Below, one piece after another: positions 32,881 through 46,784 of a DNA stretch of 64,000 nt. The stretch covers positions 8,129,016-8,193,015 of the forward strand of contig JACDOX010000015.1 in assembly GCA_014549065.1 (NCBI GenBank), written 5' to 3'. Origin of the DNA: Cardinalis cardinalis (Eukaryota > Chordata > Aves > Passeriformes > Cardinalidae). Made by a program: the position numbers and the translations under genes. Below the pieces are notes generated by a model that saw only the letters and a program-made list of their open reading frames with translations, made no database searches and was not told the origin of the DNA. How positions within the stretch are numbered: position 1 is the first letter of the stretch; each line of letters starts with the position of its first letter.

Positions 32881-35800
32881 AGAGAGATAATTTTGTCTTT
32901 TATTTTCTGAACTTAGAGACAGGGTTTAGGTTTCAGATTAACTCAGAAGAGAACTGTTCATAAACATACTTTTAGTGATGTCTGTCTTTAGCAATACTTT
33001 CTGTCTTGTGGAGCAAAGCTGGTCTGGCTAGAGGAATTCTGGAGCAGGACTACTGCAGTAGAAAGAACAGCATTGAGTGTACTATTTATTAAGTGTGACT
33101 GGATTTTGAAGACTTCAGCCCCCATTTAGGCAACATACTGCACAAATGCAGAAGTAAAAGATGTCTCTTTTCTCAGGGAGTTTCCACTCTTGGTTGTGAC
33201 ACCAGCTATTTTGACCACCCTGTACATACTCCTGTTTCACTGGGGATCTGTACTTACAGCTTTTATCCTTACCAAAGGGTACTTGAGACAGGTGCTGAAC
33301 TCCCTGGTGGGAGGCTTCTACTCAATGCCTACCCTCCCAGTGATGTAACTCACTGCTGCCTGTGAAGTGGGCATGATTAATTTTGCAAATCTGGGAAGAC
33401 AAAAGTAAAGGCTGGGGTTCATCTCAAGTATTTTTAATTGTCAACCCCCCAGGTATTTATTATAACATGATTACTGAGGCTTCCTTTGGGGCTGTGGAAG
33501 CCCAACAGGCACTTCAAAGAGATGCTTTGTCCTTCTCATCTTGGATGTCTGTCTTGGCCTGTCTTGTCCACCAAGGGTGCCTGTGGCTTCCCGCTGGGGC
33601 TGGTGGAGCCCAGGTAGGTCATGTGGAGCAAATCCTTTTTTGGATGCAGCCTTCTGTGTCCCCAGTGCCTTCTGGGTGTGAAAATACACCCCAGTGTACA
33701 TCTGCCAAACCTCAGGGAACCTTGCAGCCCCACACATTTCTCCAGGATCTGTATTTTTTATTCATGGTTAGTTCTAATAGTTACAGTAGGGAAATTGTCT
33801 GTGGAGAGGAAGAAATGCTCCTTTCATCTCCCTCCCCAAACTCCCATGTATTACCTTGTTATGTCACTTACAGTTGTGAAAACACTTCTGGGCTGAACGC
33901 TGGGGGTCAGAAGTGCAGGACATCGTAAATTTTTAATATGTGTTTGGAGTTCAAGTGTGAAAAATCCATTATATAGATTATAAATTTTTTGAACAGGAAC
34001 GTGTGTTTGAAGCATAGTGTGGGTGCTGCTCAAATGAAAATAATAACCATGGGCTTTGGGAGCTGTAAAGAGGAACAGTAATTAAGGATCTGGAGGAAGG
34101 TTCAGAGAGGGGAAGACTAGGATTGCAACCAAGGTGCAAAAGGTGAAGATGTAATCAGCTGCTTTACCCAAGTGGCCTGTTGTGAAAAATTACAGAAAAT
34201 AATCACCAGCAGCCGTGATAAGTTGTCTGAGCAGACAGTGAACACAGTGGAGGGGAGGGAGCTGGTATTACTCTGGGTAAAGCAGCTGATTTGTGCTGGA
34301 CACCTGACAAATGTAATTAATAAATAGTTTTATATTGATGTTTTTAGTTCTTGACCTGACAAGTGACTATAAGGTTACTACTCAGATCAAAAAAACCCAT
34401 TAGCAGTGCTAAGGACTGCCACCCAGTTTAATGCAAAAGGAGAGGACTGAGGGGAGTTTGGGCTTCCCAGATGTGTTGGAATCTGACTGAGAGGTAGAAC
34501 ATTAAAACCACTGAAAATACCTTGTATGCCTATTAGAAATATCTGCATTTATTGTGTATTGTAGAAAGAGGTCTTACTGTGTATTTTAAATTGACTGTGC
34601 TATTATTATGCAGTGTTATGTGCTGCATAAAAGTGCTAAAGTAGCCATGCCATGTGCTATGGAGACATCTCAGTGAAATAGGGCTTATTTGCAAATTGCT
34701 TTTTCTTTCATCTTACACAAAATGAGATCCTCGTCACACTGTATTTCTTACTTGAAAATGTACAGTTGGCACTGGTTATAAGGCAAAGCATTGTGGCTCC
34801 TTGAACGCTTACCAATTTGTAAGTGGATTTAAAAATACATTAAAAAAGGCACCATTAAGAAATTGAAAAAGTTGGAGCACTCAAAAACCTGAAGAGCCTT
34901 AAGTAAAACTTCTAAAGGCTATATATGCAAAATTGTAAAATTATCAAATGTATGTTCCTGAGAGTATTCACGAATTTAAATTTAGGTATGAGCTTATTGC
35001 TTGGGTCTGTGGAGTTCAGAGGGGGAGGATTCACCCACAGCACAGCACATGTAAATGGGTGCACAGACTCTGAAGTTAAAGAAGTTGTGTTTATTTGTCT
35101 TATGTGAAGAACCTCTGAGTTATTTTAGTCACAATTCAAGCTTTCCTGTAGTTTGAGTAAGTCTTCTGCTTTCCCTAATCTAAACCAGATGGTTTTGTCT
35201 GAGAGTAGTTCAGCCTCTGTTGACTTTCCTTAAAGCCTCTTTGTTTGTTTATAGCAAGGGTGACTTACATTTTGTTTAAAAGATGCAATAAAAAGCTGAC
35301 TGTGGAAAACAGAACAATGACAAGATTTACTTTCCAGCATTTACTTTTTTTACTTTGATAAATGTCATGCCAAATGGATTTTTAAATTAATTTTTAAAAC
35401 CCTACTTGATAGCTTTCTCAGTGACCTTTTATTAATACAATGTGGGAAATATATTTTGTAATGAAACAATTAAAATACAGCGCATTGACCATAAATCTTG
35501 TCCGTGAGACATATGGATGTCTTTGAGCTTTGGGACATTCCTCAGACTCCACGTATAACATCTTGATCCTCAAGAAGTCAATGTTAGACAGATGGTAGGG
35601 CAGGGACTGCACAGAGGCTCTTCTGTTTTCTCTTTAGCTCCAGTAGTGTTGGTGTCACTGCTTTTGTAAAGGAAGTAAATAAATAAAGGAAAAGGGGGGG
35701 GCAAAAAATAGTAACTTTCAAAGTTAGTGTTGGTCACTCNCCATAACAAGTCTCAGCAGCAGAAGGAAACCTTTTGGTCCAGGTTACTCAATGCTTTCTC

Positions 35801-37814
35801 ATACTAACCTAATTTATGTTCCCATGGAAAAGACNTGTGCTGTGGCTGCTGCATGTCAGCTGGGCAGTCATGCCTTGCTTTGGGCTTTGCTGCCTTGGCA
35901 CATGCAGAGGAGGGAGGGGTGTGATATGGGAGGAAACGCTGCCACTGCCAGTGAGACCCTGCCCCAGCAGCCAGGGAGCAGACTGCCTTGGGAAGAGTTG
36001 GGAATTCAGCCTTTAACGTGCAGCTGGAAGCATAACCCTCTGCTTTGTGCAGTTGATGGGNCCTTTGTGCTCTCTTGTTCTAGATTGTCCCCAGTGTAGG
36101 GTGATAAGGTGAAAATGAGGTTACTTTTTGACGTATTTCCAGGTATCANAGTGATACAGGAAAAATACTGAGTTAACAGGAAGGTTATTGGCTACAAGAT
36201 GGAAATGAGCCTTTTCTTGGGTGAGGGTGTGGATTGCATTTCTTTTTGTTGTGTTTGACACTTCCACCATGGTGTTGGTTTTACAGTTGTGGGACAGGGT
36301 AACTATTTGAGGACTCAGACCCTCTTGTGGCTCAAATTACCACCTGAAACCAGTTCTTTTGATCCTTCACCCCTTCAGGCTAAGCAGTTGTTATTACAGC
36401 TCTCTTGAGGAAACAAGTCCATACTTGCCTCTGTTGACAATTGAAGTCAACAGGCAATAATAAGGAATGTTTGCCCAGACTTCACCTGTAACTCCTCAGA
36501 GATAGATTTAAGATGAGCAAACTTTAGAGATTATGTGGAAATGATAATCCACTGGATTTACCTTTGGCCCACAGTGCATTATCTCATCTGGCAAATGTAT
36601 CATAAGCTACACTAAATACCCCAAATACTTAAATTTTCTACTCTTGCCTTTCGACTTGTTTCTTTGGCCTTTTCTGTTCACTTTGCTCCCTTCAGCTTCT
36701 CTTGCTTCCTGCTGGTCCATTTATACTCTGAATTTGCTCCACTGTAAATCCTCTGGTGAACTGATAATCAGTGCATCCCATGCCACCCAGCACTGGAAGT
36801 TGCCATNCAGGGAAGGTTCATGCTTTTTGGCTGAAGCTCAGAAGTGGTGTCACCAAGATTGGAGAAAGAGCAGCTTTTACAAGGCTACTGTTGCATGGGC
36901 TACATGGCTTAAGGGTAGGCTGCAGATGAATAATGATGCCCTTTGGCTTCAGAAGTTAATGCAGCAGAGAAACCAAATAAATTCAGAATGAGCTCAGACC
37001 CTAGTTGTGTGCAGGGGNGTGGAGGGGAAATTCTTGCAGAGGTGTCTGTGTAGTACATGAAAGAAGGAACTGATTTGTACAGCTGTGTGCAGGTAGGATT
37101 GCCCAATTGTCCTGCTTGTGTAGAATAGTATTTGAATATCATCTGGTTTTTTTTTTTTTTGGAAAGTGCTTTGAATTTGACATTTTCTCAACAGGCTGTT
37201 TACTGGAATGATGGCATGTTGAGGGTGTGGGCCTTCAGATGGTTGAGAGATGTGCACAGTACAAGCATTGGTGAAAGCATCTCATTGTTGTTTTGTGGCT
37301 GAGCATGGGGCAAAAATTGGTGCTTTTTGTTACTTGCAGCTAGAGTCACTGAAGTGCCCTGCCTGGCAGCTTCTGACAGGAGGTTTAAAAAGCATAAATA
37401 GAAAATGATGTATCTATTTTTGTGTTTCAGCACTTAGGAGAGAATTTATGATGTATGGATAGAGTTCATAGATATTTCAAGCATTTCATATGTGTGTGTT
37501 TAATGGAATGGATTGCCACTTTAGTGAACATAGCATCAAATCAGCTCTGTTAATTGAAAAAGATTTTTCACATTATTGCTAATGATGTGACACAGTTTTG
37601 TTAGAGATGGTGCATAAAATAGCACTACTTCAAGTGACATTAATGTATGCATTTAAATTCCTTTTTTCCCATTTACGTGCATTATTGATTTTATTTCATT
37701 GTTGAGCAGCTAATGGATTTATAATTTGAATACAGTGACTATAATCAATGATGGGATTACTAGACTTATAAATAGAACTTTAAAACTATGATGAGATAAT
37801 TTCACAGTGACATT
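32881..37814. other. Intron 2 unique sequence, no gene seen
   Basis: About 4.9 kb. It contains a poly-G run near 35694-35700 and a poly-T run near 37146-37160. The open frame at 33383-33928 has no recognisable domain. Mostly AT-rich, without recognised repeats. Confidence 0.5.
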
Positions 37815-38650
37815 GTAGAGGGTGAGCTGCCCAACCAGGACTGAGTGGGTGAGGTCCTCCAAAGACAGGGAAGGAACAACCTCATGTTCAGAAGTCCTGG
37901 TCCTCATGAGGGACAACACAGCAGGGCATAAGCAATGTAGGAGGTTCCTGGAATGTGTTAATGACAATTTTCTTCTCCAAANGACAGAAGAGCCAGTGAG
38001 GAGAGGTGCTGTGCTGGACCTTGGTTGTGATCAGTGATGCAGAGTCTTTCTGGAGCCCTGTAGCCAGCGGTGTTCCCAGGGGTCTGTGCTGATTCCAGTT
38101 TAGTTCATCACATTCATCAGTGCCCTGGATGGAGGGAGAGTGTGCAGCCATGGGAAGCTTGCTGAGGAGGAATGGCTGGCACCACAAAGTGCCAGCAGTG
38201 CCANCCAGCAAGACCTGCACAGGCTGGAGATGTGGATAGAGAGGAACATAATGAAATTGAACCAAAGCAAGTGAAGAGTTCTGCAGCTGGGGAGGTTTAA
38301 CCCCATGTACNGGTACAGACTGGGGGCTGACCTACAGGAAACAGCTCTGGGAGTCCTGGTAGGCAACAAGCTAACCANGACCCAGCACTGCCCTTGTGAG
38401 CAAGAAGGCCAGTGGTATTCAGGGCTGCATCAAGAAGAGCATTTCCAGCAGGTCGAGGGGGGTGACCTCTGCTCAGCCCTGGTTGAGATCACACCTGGAG
38501 TGCTGTGTCCAGTTCTGGGCTCCTCTGTACCAGAAAGACACAGAGCTCCTGGGGAGGGTCTGTGAAGATGGTGAGGGGACTGGGGCATCTCTCTTAAGAG
38601 ACAAGGCTGAGGGAGCTTGGCCTGTTAGCCTGGAAAAGAGACAACTGAGT
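37815..38650 (+). mobile_element. CR1 LINE, internally deleted (endonuclease joined to reverse transcriptase)
   Basis: The first part (37822-38035) translates as ...VLVLMRDNTAGHKQCRRFLE and NDNFLLQxTEEPVRRGAVLDL, the C-terminal half of the CR1 endonuclease domain. In it the GDFNxPDICW segment is missing between two GGGAC-like repeats. From about 38050 the text jumps to the reverse transcriptase region (WSPVASGVPQGSVL-like, then the ISALDGG area). It runs on through YRLGADLQETALGVLVGNKL and the DNA for LGCIKKSISSRSRGVTS and SALVEITPGVLCPVLGSSVP, with frameshifts. It stops at the AGAGACAACTGAG region, so the terminal ORF2 part and the 3' tail are absent. A dead copy with at least two internal deletions. 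Confidence 0.9.
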
Positions 38651-39104
38651 TAATTCCTCTGAATTTGCATGGCTGCTACTATTTCAAATCTGGGTGAGTT
38701 TGTTCTTTTGTGATACCTCATGCAAAGGAAGAATTTGAAAGGTGCTATAGGCATGAGTCTGTTGCTGTGTTTTTGGTGTTGTTAGATAATGGNTCTGCCA
38801 TTCAGAACTGTCTCTTGTGTTTCTTAAAAAAGAAGGTGATGAAGCTGTGCAAGGGGATGAAGTTGCACAAAGCAGTTTTAGGGGTCAGGTTGCAGTGGAA
38901 GGATAAAGAAGGGGAGAGTGGCCCTTGAGATGCCTTAAGAAAGGTCTAGATTTAGGTTGTTAATGCAAGGTAGCTGTGTGGACGTCCCCTTGAGTCCTGT
39001 CAGCCTCTCCCTATGACTCTGAAGTACTGATAGGGGATATGGGAACAGCACAACCTCCTGTTGCTAGTTATGCTAAGATTCTCTTGAAAAGATTGAATGG
39101 GAAT
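38651..39104. other. Intron 2 unique sequence between two CR1 pieces
   Basis: About 450 bases without a recognised feature. Confidence 0.5.
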
Positions 39105-39560
39105 GATAAGAACATTAGTAATATCCTGCTGGGTCTCAGCTGCAGCCTGTCTAGCCCAGGGCTGTCTCCAGCAGTGAAGCTGGAAATGGTATTTAGGGAG
39201 AGCTGTGGAGCCTGGCTGCTTTCTGCAGTCTGCTCGCACTCCCCAGCATGCCCAGCTGGAGAACTCACAGGGACACATACCTGTCTGTTCCCTTTAGGAT
39301 CTGTTTAGGGACCTGCTGTTCAGGAATTTATCCAAACCCTCTCTGACCCTGAAACACTCTCTAGCTCCACAGCCTTCTGTAGCCAGCAGGTTTCATGAGT
39401 TCACCACCCCAGTGNAAAGAAGTATTCACTTTCATTCCATTTATTCAGTACCACCATGACTTTGTAAAACCTCAGTCAGACTATCCTCAATCTTCCTTTC
39501 TCCAAGCAAGAGAAGGCTCCTAGCCTCTTTTATCTCTTCTCCTGGGGCAGCTGCTTTGCA
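39105..39560 (-). mobile_element. Old amniote CR1-like element, 3' region
   Basis: The + strand passes through a series of landmarks of an antisense amniote CR1 3' region in the right order. These are ATCCTGCTGGGTCTCAG...GTCTAGCCCAGG, TTTAGGGACCTGCTG, CACCACCCCAGTG-AAAGAAGTA, GACTTTGTAAAACCTCAGTC and CCAAGCAAGAGAAGGCTCC...CTCTTTTATCTCTTC. I know the equivalent text best from turtles and crocodilians (TTTTATAAACCTC, TTTCCAAGCTGAAGAGTCCC...TTTTAATCTCTCCT). Divergence is high, so the insertion probably predates modern birds. Confidence 0.65.
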
Positions 39561-42500
39561 CAATCACACTTGGGAATTTCTTCTGGAATTCCTTCTTATT
39601 GGCATTTTGTTACTTGAAAGAGCTTTGGGACATCTGCAGGCTTTCAGATTTCACTCTGGTCATGGTGAATCATGTCTGNGTTACATGGGCCCAACACTGG
39701 GAGCAAACAGGGGGGTCAGCAGGAACACCCACAAGAAAAGAGTGTCATCTGCACAGCTCTGCCCCTAATTTGGGACCTTGGTGTCCTTCAGCTATGATCC
39801 TAATGACCACAGCTGTCCTTGTCTTTGCAAACTTAATGCTGCTTCATGAGCTTGNCTGTAACTGAGCCTTGGTCTCTAAATATGGGTGTAATAAAGAGCC
39901 AGTTTTCCCTTCATATAGTGAGGGCTTGTACCTCTTCAAGAGAGCTGCTAGTCAGTGGGTGCCTTCCATGTGGTAGCTGTCAGGCAAATTGATCCCAAGG
40001 GATGTTCCTTTTAAAGCAGCTACATCTAATATATAAGCAGCTCAAGTGTGATTGAGATAGAAATTAAGTCTGACAATCTCCGTCCACCTTTGCTTTATTT
40101 GATGACATTGTATGTCAATCATTATAACAATACAGTGATTTTAATGAAATTGGGAACATGGTAATTTCTTTTGCTGAATAGAGAGTAATCAAGATATGGT
40201 GAGATTTCTGTTGAGTTGCCCAAATCATTGAGAAATGCTGTTGTGGGTCAGGAAGGTGGAACAAGTTCTCCCNTTTCAAAGCTCTGCATGTCTCCTGTGT
40301 TTAGTGGCTGTTAGAAACACATCTGGCCCATGGAAGTCAGTCCTAATGGAAAAGCATTTGTCTTGTTGTAGGAAACCCAATCCTAAAATGACAGAAATTT
40401 GCATTATTATGAACCTGTTAATGAATTCCTTTGCTTGCTCTTATCAGCCTTTGACAAAAAGCAGGGATTTTTACTGTATATTTGTCCATTTGAAGCAATA
40501 GCCAGGGAAGTACACAGCTAGATTTTTTGGCTTTGGAGGCTGTAGCTATTGTAATAGAAGTCAACAGGGAGGGCTCTGGGCAACNCTTTCTGATGCTTGC
40601 CTAGAGGCATTGGAAGAAACAGTTCCCTCTAGCCTGGCTGTTGTAAGTGTACTGCACATGAAAAGTCCTGATTTTAGAGTGTTAATGTGCAGCAGGATCC
40701 ATGTCCTTGTTGGTAGCTCATTTCATGCCCTCCTGACTTTCCAGGTGGTGGGTTTGCATGTGCAGGTAGGAGGGTGTTGTTCATGTGACTGGTGGTCAGG
40801 TTGCTGTGGAAAGGGAAAGCAAAAAGAGCATTTCTTACTGTGTCTTTGGTATGGGTGTCCTGAATGGCTGAAATGGGNAGGAATTGGTCTGTCACTGCCT
40901 GCTGACATCTTTGCACTACCAGAGCCCTGCCTGCAGGGGTTGCCCACATTCTCAATCTGAAGGAAGGAAGGAAAGAATGATGTTTCATTTTGTAGATTGA
41001 GGCCTGCCCATAAACCTAATAAATTTTTCGAGGACCAGGTAGCATAGTTTAGGAGGGATCTGGGTCAGATTGAAATCAAAAGCCCTTAGTCAGAAGGGAG
41101 AAGCTGCTGACTCTCCATCCTGGTACTGGAGCTGGGTGTGTGCCCTGCCCAAAAGNTTGAGGTCCTTTTTGCATGGAGCACAGGCTGCTAATGATTTTTG
41201 GTGGTAAAGATCCAAACCTTAAACCTNCTTTAATTATTTCAAAAAGCAAGTGCTCTGAGGTTGCCTTTGGATCGCCTATATTACTTTCCAGTCTGTGACA
41301 GCAGATGGGCCTCCTATTTCTATTTAATTCAACTTCTCGATAATTTTTCTCCTTCTGCCTCATCTTCAGAGATTGATCATAAGCCAGGCATTAGCAACTC
41401 TTGTAGCTGAAAAACCTTTTCTGAGAGAAGGGACATTCTGCTCTGCATTTGATTTACTTTGAACATGAGATGCATATAAAAGTCTGAAACTACAGGTTTA
41501 GGCATCCCAGCTGCAGGTTATAAATGACTACAGCAGTGTATTGTAGTTATAAAATGCCCTGCTTATTTTATAATGAGCCCTGGCAGAAGCAATGCCAAGT
41601 GGCAGTAAAAAGTTTATCCAGAACACGTTCCAGTTCAGCCTGGCATATGCTGCCCTGTTAACTTTATGTGGTGCTCGTCAGTCAGGAGGAGACTTTTCTC
41701 ACAGGAGATGCATGCAGGACTTGCCCACGCTTATGGGAAAGAAGGGTTTATAGTGTGAGCATTACCCAGCTCCAGATTTACGTCACATTTGTTCCAGTCA
41801 GTGNTAGTAGGTCATAAGAGCCTTTTTTTGCATGAATCATTTAGGTGGAAAATTATTGTTTTATCATATATAAACAGTAGGTTTAATATTTTGCAAAATN
41901 GTTACATCAGGCAGTTTTTACAGTTTAATTGACTGTGATGTTCTAGTCAGAAAGGGGAAAAGAGGAAGTTTAAGCAAATTCTCAAAATCCTCTGTCTGCC
42001 TGCTAGTCAGAAAGGGGTAGAAAAAGTTAGACAAAATTAGTTAGGGGGAAAAAATCACCAGTAGAGACTCGAGCTGTCCCAGAGCACTTAGTGCTTCACC
42101 TGCACTGCCCTGTTAAGTGCTTTCATTATGGGACCAATTTTTTGAATTAAAATAAATTACATTCAGTTGTGATTCTGATAAACAGATGTGTTTCAGATTC
42201 AGAGGCTCTTGTAATTTTCTTCATTCCCTCATTAGTGATTCTGTTCTCAATACTCTTTTGCAGCTTTATCCAACCTTCTGGTTTTCTTCTGCCATGACAG
42301 TATTATCCTGGGACTGATCTATTTTTATAGGTTTTTCTAGTCCTGTGTTTTTCTTTCCTGTCACCAGACACATATTTTGCATGCATTTCAGAGACCTCGT
42401 TTGACTTTTTTGGATTCCTGGACATTCTCTGAACAAAGGTCAATGTCCAGAGAATGGAAATATTCAGAAAACTGGAAACATTATGGTTTAGTTTTTGGCT

Positions 42501-45500
42501 CTGCACTTCAAATGTGTAAAGAGCTTGTTAGAATTGTAATTGTCCTTTGGATGGTAATGGCCAGACAAAGTCCTGTGGATCTGGAAATTTCATCTCGGGC
42601 CAACTTCTTTATAGTGTAATTTTGGACTAGTCTGACTTGCTTAGCCTGGGCAGATGTTTCCTGCCATCTAGTCCCAACAGTGAGCTCGTGTGCTGGGAAT
42701 CAGGGATGGGACAGGGGGTGCCCCTGTTCTGCCCAGGACACTTCCACCTCCATAGCCTGGGGATGTCAGGTCACCCCATCCTGCCCTTGCCCCCAGCCTT
42801 TGGCCCTCTCACCTGGGAACAGCTCCTGCTGNAACTGCTTCTTGTGGCCCTGCCAGCTTCAGCTGTGTGTGTGGATGCTGCCAGCTGGGAATGCAGCGTG
42901 GCTGACTTGTCCCCATGTCCTCAGGATGGGTGCTGGGACCTGGTCCCAAACCCCTCCTGTCCATGGCACAGGCAGAGACGTGAAGCACCAAGANATTGCT
43001 CGTCCCTGCATGTGCAAAATGCTTGGTGTGACATTTTCAAATGTCATCCTTGCTGTGCTCTTGCTGGTGCCAGTTTTCATGTGGCTTTGGAGAGAGTAGA
43101 GGGAAGGGGTCTTATAGAGCAGTTTTGGAAAGCCTTCCTTTTGAGGTTAGCATCCTTATAAAGGGTTTTTGGTTTTTTCTAATGGCTTTTGTCCAGCAAA
43201 TATTTTTGTAGAAAATTGAAACAAACATTACTCTCTGGATGTGGAACCCTATGACATTTTAAATATTCAGTGCAGTCAGTAACATTTTATAGTGACGAGG
43301 TTGAGCTTTCTGCATTTGATCATTAATGATTTATGAAAATTCATTAAATGGAGAACCACAGTTCCCTCTCAGCTGCAGTCTGGAGCCTTCTCTCAGTGCT
43401 GACTTGAATGCTTGGAAAAGTCAAAAGTTGCTTAAATTCCTCTAAAGAATTCTGTTTTCCACATACAGTCCTCAGAAAAATATTTGTTGAGATGAGGGAG
43501 GTGTATTTAGTTTAAAAAAAATTCCCCTTTCTTTTTTTGTGGTATGGCAAACTGGAGTTTTGGGACCAGGGGGGTCCCATGACTTGCCTTTAGTTTTCTT
43601 GCCTCACCTGGACCTGACAAATTTCCTCATACCTGAGCCTTCCTCATCACCTGAGAGATGTAACTTCTCAGGGGGATCTGCATGTGGCTGTGCTGGAAAA
43701 TCCTGTCACCTTTGGATGGTACAAGCAGTCCTTGAAATGAATCCTAAACTTGGAAGAACNTTTGATGTTTTTCAGCTTCTCATCCTGCAGCAAAACTGAT
43801 GNTACCTCTGTGTTTAATATTAATTGGGTAGTTGAAGACAATAAAAATTATATGGCTTGTCTTCTGCAGTAGTCTTCTGATGATTTTATCTTGTATACCT
43901 TCACTTCTTGTTCCTTTACAAGAATCAGTGCCTTCTTATTGGCTTCCCCTCATCCTCTTTTTATGTTCACACAAAACTGAAAATAAANCTTACAGAAAAA
44001 GAAATTACAGTTTGAGTTTTCAAATGTGTCTAATGTGGGAATAGCAATTTATCCAACTTAGATACGCTGATTTGGAAAGCATATTAACCATCTGCCATCT
44101 GAAATATCAGGTTTGATCTGGGTATTTCAAGTTACATGCCTGATATGTCCACAATCATCAGTCTCTTAGAAATGTAGGCTTTTAACTTCTCATAGAAGTA
44201 AAAAAGTGGTGTAAAGGAAATGTGTATTACACATGGCTTATATTTTTAAGTGTGAATATCTTTTACAGGAATTGATCTATTAACAGATTCCAGTCAGTTC
44301 TTACAAGTCTGTTACACTTTGCTGTAAAATGCAATGAAGTTTTGTGCTAACTCTAAAGATTTCATATTTAGATTTAGATCATGCCATCATTTNGATTATA
44401 CATTAATTAGTGTGATTGGTTAGAAACATGTTGTTCTTCCTGTCTTTTTTTCAAAATGTTGCTTGAACACAATTTTTTTTATGTCAAGGTCTCTTGTCCA
44501 GTATAACCCCTGTTGAAAGTGAGTGGAAAAAATTGTCTTGGGAATTCAACTTGAGCTTGTAATTTTGAATCTGGGACAGCAGCTTCTGTGGCAGAGGGTT
44601 ATGGTTGTCTCCCTGACAGAACATGGGGACTTTTCAGACACAGNTGTTCTCCTGCCAGGGGTTGCAGGTTGGGTCCTCCTCTTGCTGGCCACCAGGCCAC
44701 TGCTGCTGAGCTTGGCAGTCCCTGCTGTGCCACTCTGGGGGCTCCTGTGCTGCCTCCAGAGGCTGTGGTGTAGATTTTTTTAGTTTGTAAATTGCTGAAT
44801 CCCTATAAGCTCCACTTGCTGTCAGCACTTTGTGTCAGTTCATGTAACTCTGAATTTCAGATGTCGCGCTGGATTTTACCCACCTGCAGGTTGTTCCACG
44901 TGCCATATTCTTTCTGTGACTGGTACAGGTCAAGACCACACATTTGTTGCTTCAGTGCATTAATGATCAAATATCTGCTATATCGACCTCCTCAAGGTTC
45001 ATTACTCCATCACTTAGTTATAAGCAATTAACCACATGAGTGGATCTGATCCTTTTCCAAGCTTCTCTGTTCCTGGCTGTCATTGCCAGTAGATCATGGA
45101 TAGGATGGACAGAAAAACTCCCTTTTTAAAGTACTTTTTCCTTTCACACCATTTCTTTTGTGCCTGTCTTGATCTCTAGCAGTACTTGGTCTTTCTGTTT
45201 TCATCACAGAGAAATCTGATCTCATGAGATTCCTGTATTACAAAGTGAAGGGTTTTGCAGAGGGCTGTTCAAAGTTTCCAGGTTGGATTCTAGCATGAGT
45301 AGCTTCACTAGGATTAAGTTAATCTGCATGAATGAATTTTGTGTCTCAGCCTCAGATCTCTTTGGTCAGCTCTATAAAAGTACTTTTTTGTGTCGCACTC
45401 TATGCTGAAGCNTTACTCAGCCACTCCATAATACTGATAATAGTACTGATCTTGAACGAGCAGACCTTCAAAAGAGCTGGTGCACTTTTTTCTTGACTTT

Positions 45501-46640
45501 GTTGGGAACTGGGAATACAGCACTCAACCTATAGGAATGAGTCCAGATGAAACNCCAGACAGGCTGTCATGCACCCGTTGAGCACTACTTGGTTGGCAAA
45601 GTTGTTTTCCTTGGTACCTAATAACCGGGTTGCCTCAGTTCTCATGAGAAAATCTCTATTTGTATTGTCAGTGTATGAGAAAATAGAGNGTGTGTATGTA
45701 ACTGGGAGTGCCCTATTGCCATGTCTGCATATCTATAGTTGTAAAACATGATCTATGGCAGCTCAAAATTTAAAATTTGGTGGCATCCTAGGAAGTACCT
45801 AATTGTGCTTGCGCTTCATTACAAGGCTGTCTCCTTTCCTGGAATCTATTTTAGCTAATTAGTTGGAAATGTCAAAGAAGTATTTCAGATGACAGAAACA
45901 TCATATATTATCATACATGAAGCAATTAACTCTTTTGACAAATATTTATTGTGGTGTCACCTTTAATTAAATCTTCAGGACTCCCAGACAGAGAGCAGGT
46001 TCTTCTGAAAAGGAGCCTTCCCAGCACTGTCAATGAGCATTTGACTGATGGGGCTTAATTGAACTCAGTACTTGAAAGAGTTGGTGGCCTAAACATAAAG
46101 ATATAGACCTGACACAATTTCACAATACAGATGTCTGAAATTTTGGCAAAATCTCAAAACAATTACCCCCTTCCAAACTGTGTCTCAGACGTTGCAAATG
46201 CTTTGTGCTGGAGAAGATGCATCTCCAGTCTCTCNTGTTCTGCCACTGGAATGGTTTGCAGGAGAAAAGTGCTGTACACTTGTGCTGCTAAGAAAAATAA
46301 TACTGAAAAACAGGGCTGTGTATAGTCTTCAAAAAAAAATCAATTTTCTTTTATTTAGTTCTTGGAGTTATTCATGTGGAAACATATTACAAGTGTGACT
46401 GTTTGGTTAGTTCCTNTTAAACAGATAGGTCTTGTAGGTGATGTGCCACTGAGAAATAATTCTTGACAGTCATAACTGAGCCAGATAAACAGTTCTGCTA
46501 GNTCCCAAATAGCACTGTAAAACAAAAGGGTTCTGCTTATCGTTTTCCATTTCTTCATGCCTGTCAAACTATTTAACTGTGCATTACTCCTCACAAAGGT
46601 ACTCTGTGTTTTTCTGCTCCTCCCCTGTGGTCATGGTTTT
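39561..46640. other. Intron 2 unique sequence, no gene seen
   Basis: About 7 kb. It includes a 9-bp hairpin at 41547-41573, TAGTCAGAAAGGGG repeated 60 bases apart (about 41944 and 42004), and a GC-richer patch at 42660-43100. No coding signal or further transposon recognised. Confidence 0.5.
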
Positions 46641-46784
46641 TACTTCCTCTGCTGCTGAACCTCCTGTGGTACGCTTGTCCNCCTGCATCACAACCTGCGG
46701 CTGATCTTCGCCTTCGCCCTTGCAAAGAGTCGCTTTGGAAATGCTGTGTGAAGTTTTTCCCTGTCATGGCCATGTATTAAAGTG

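Noticed and set aside
33383..33928. 181-codon plus-strand open frame
   Set aside because: No family resemblance; the peptide is unrelated to KIF26 and no acceptor/donor pair fits phase 0 on both sides.
38305..38653. Plus-strand frames as a host gene
   Set aside because: They read the CR1 ORF2 C-terminal region in broken frames.
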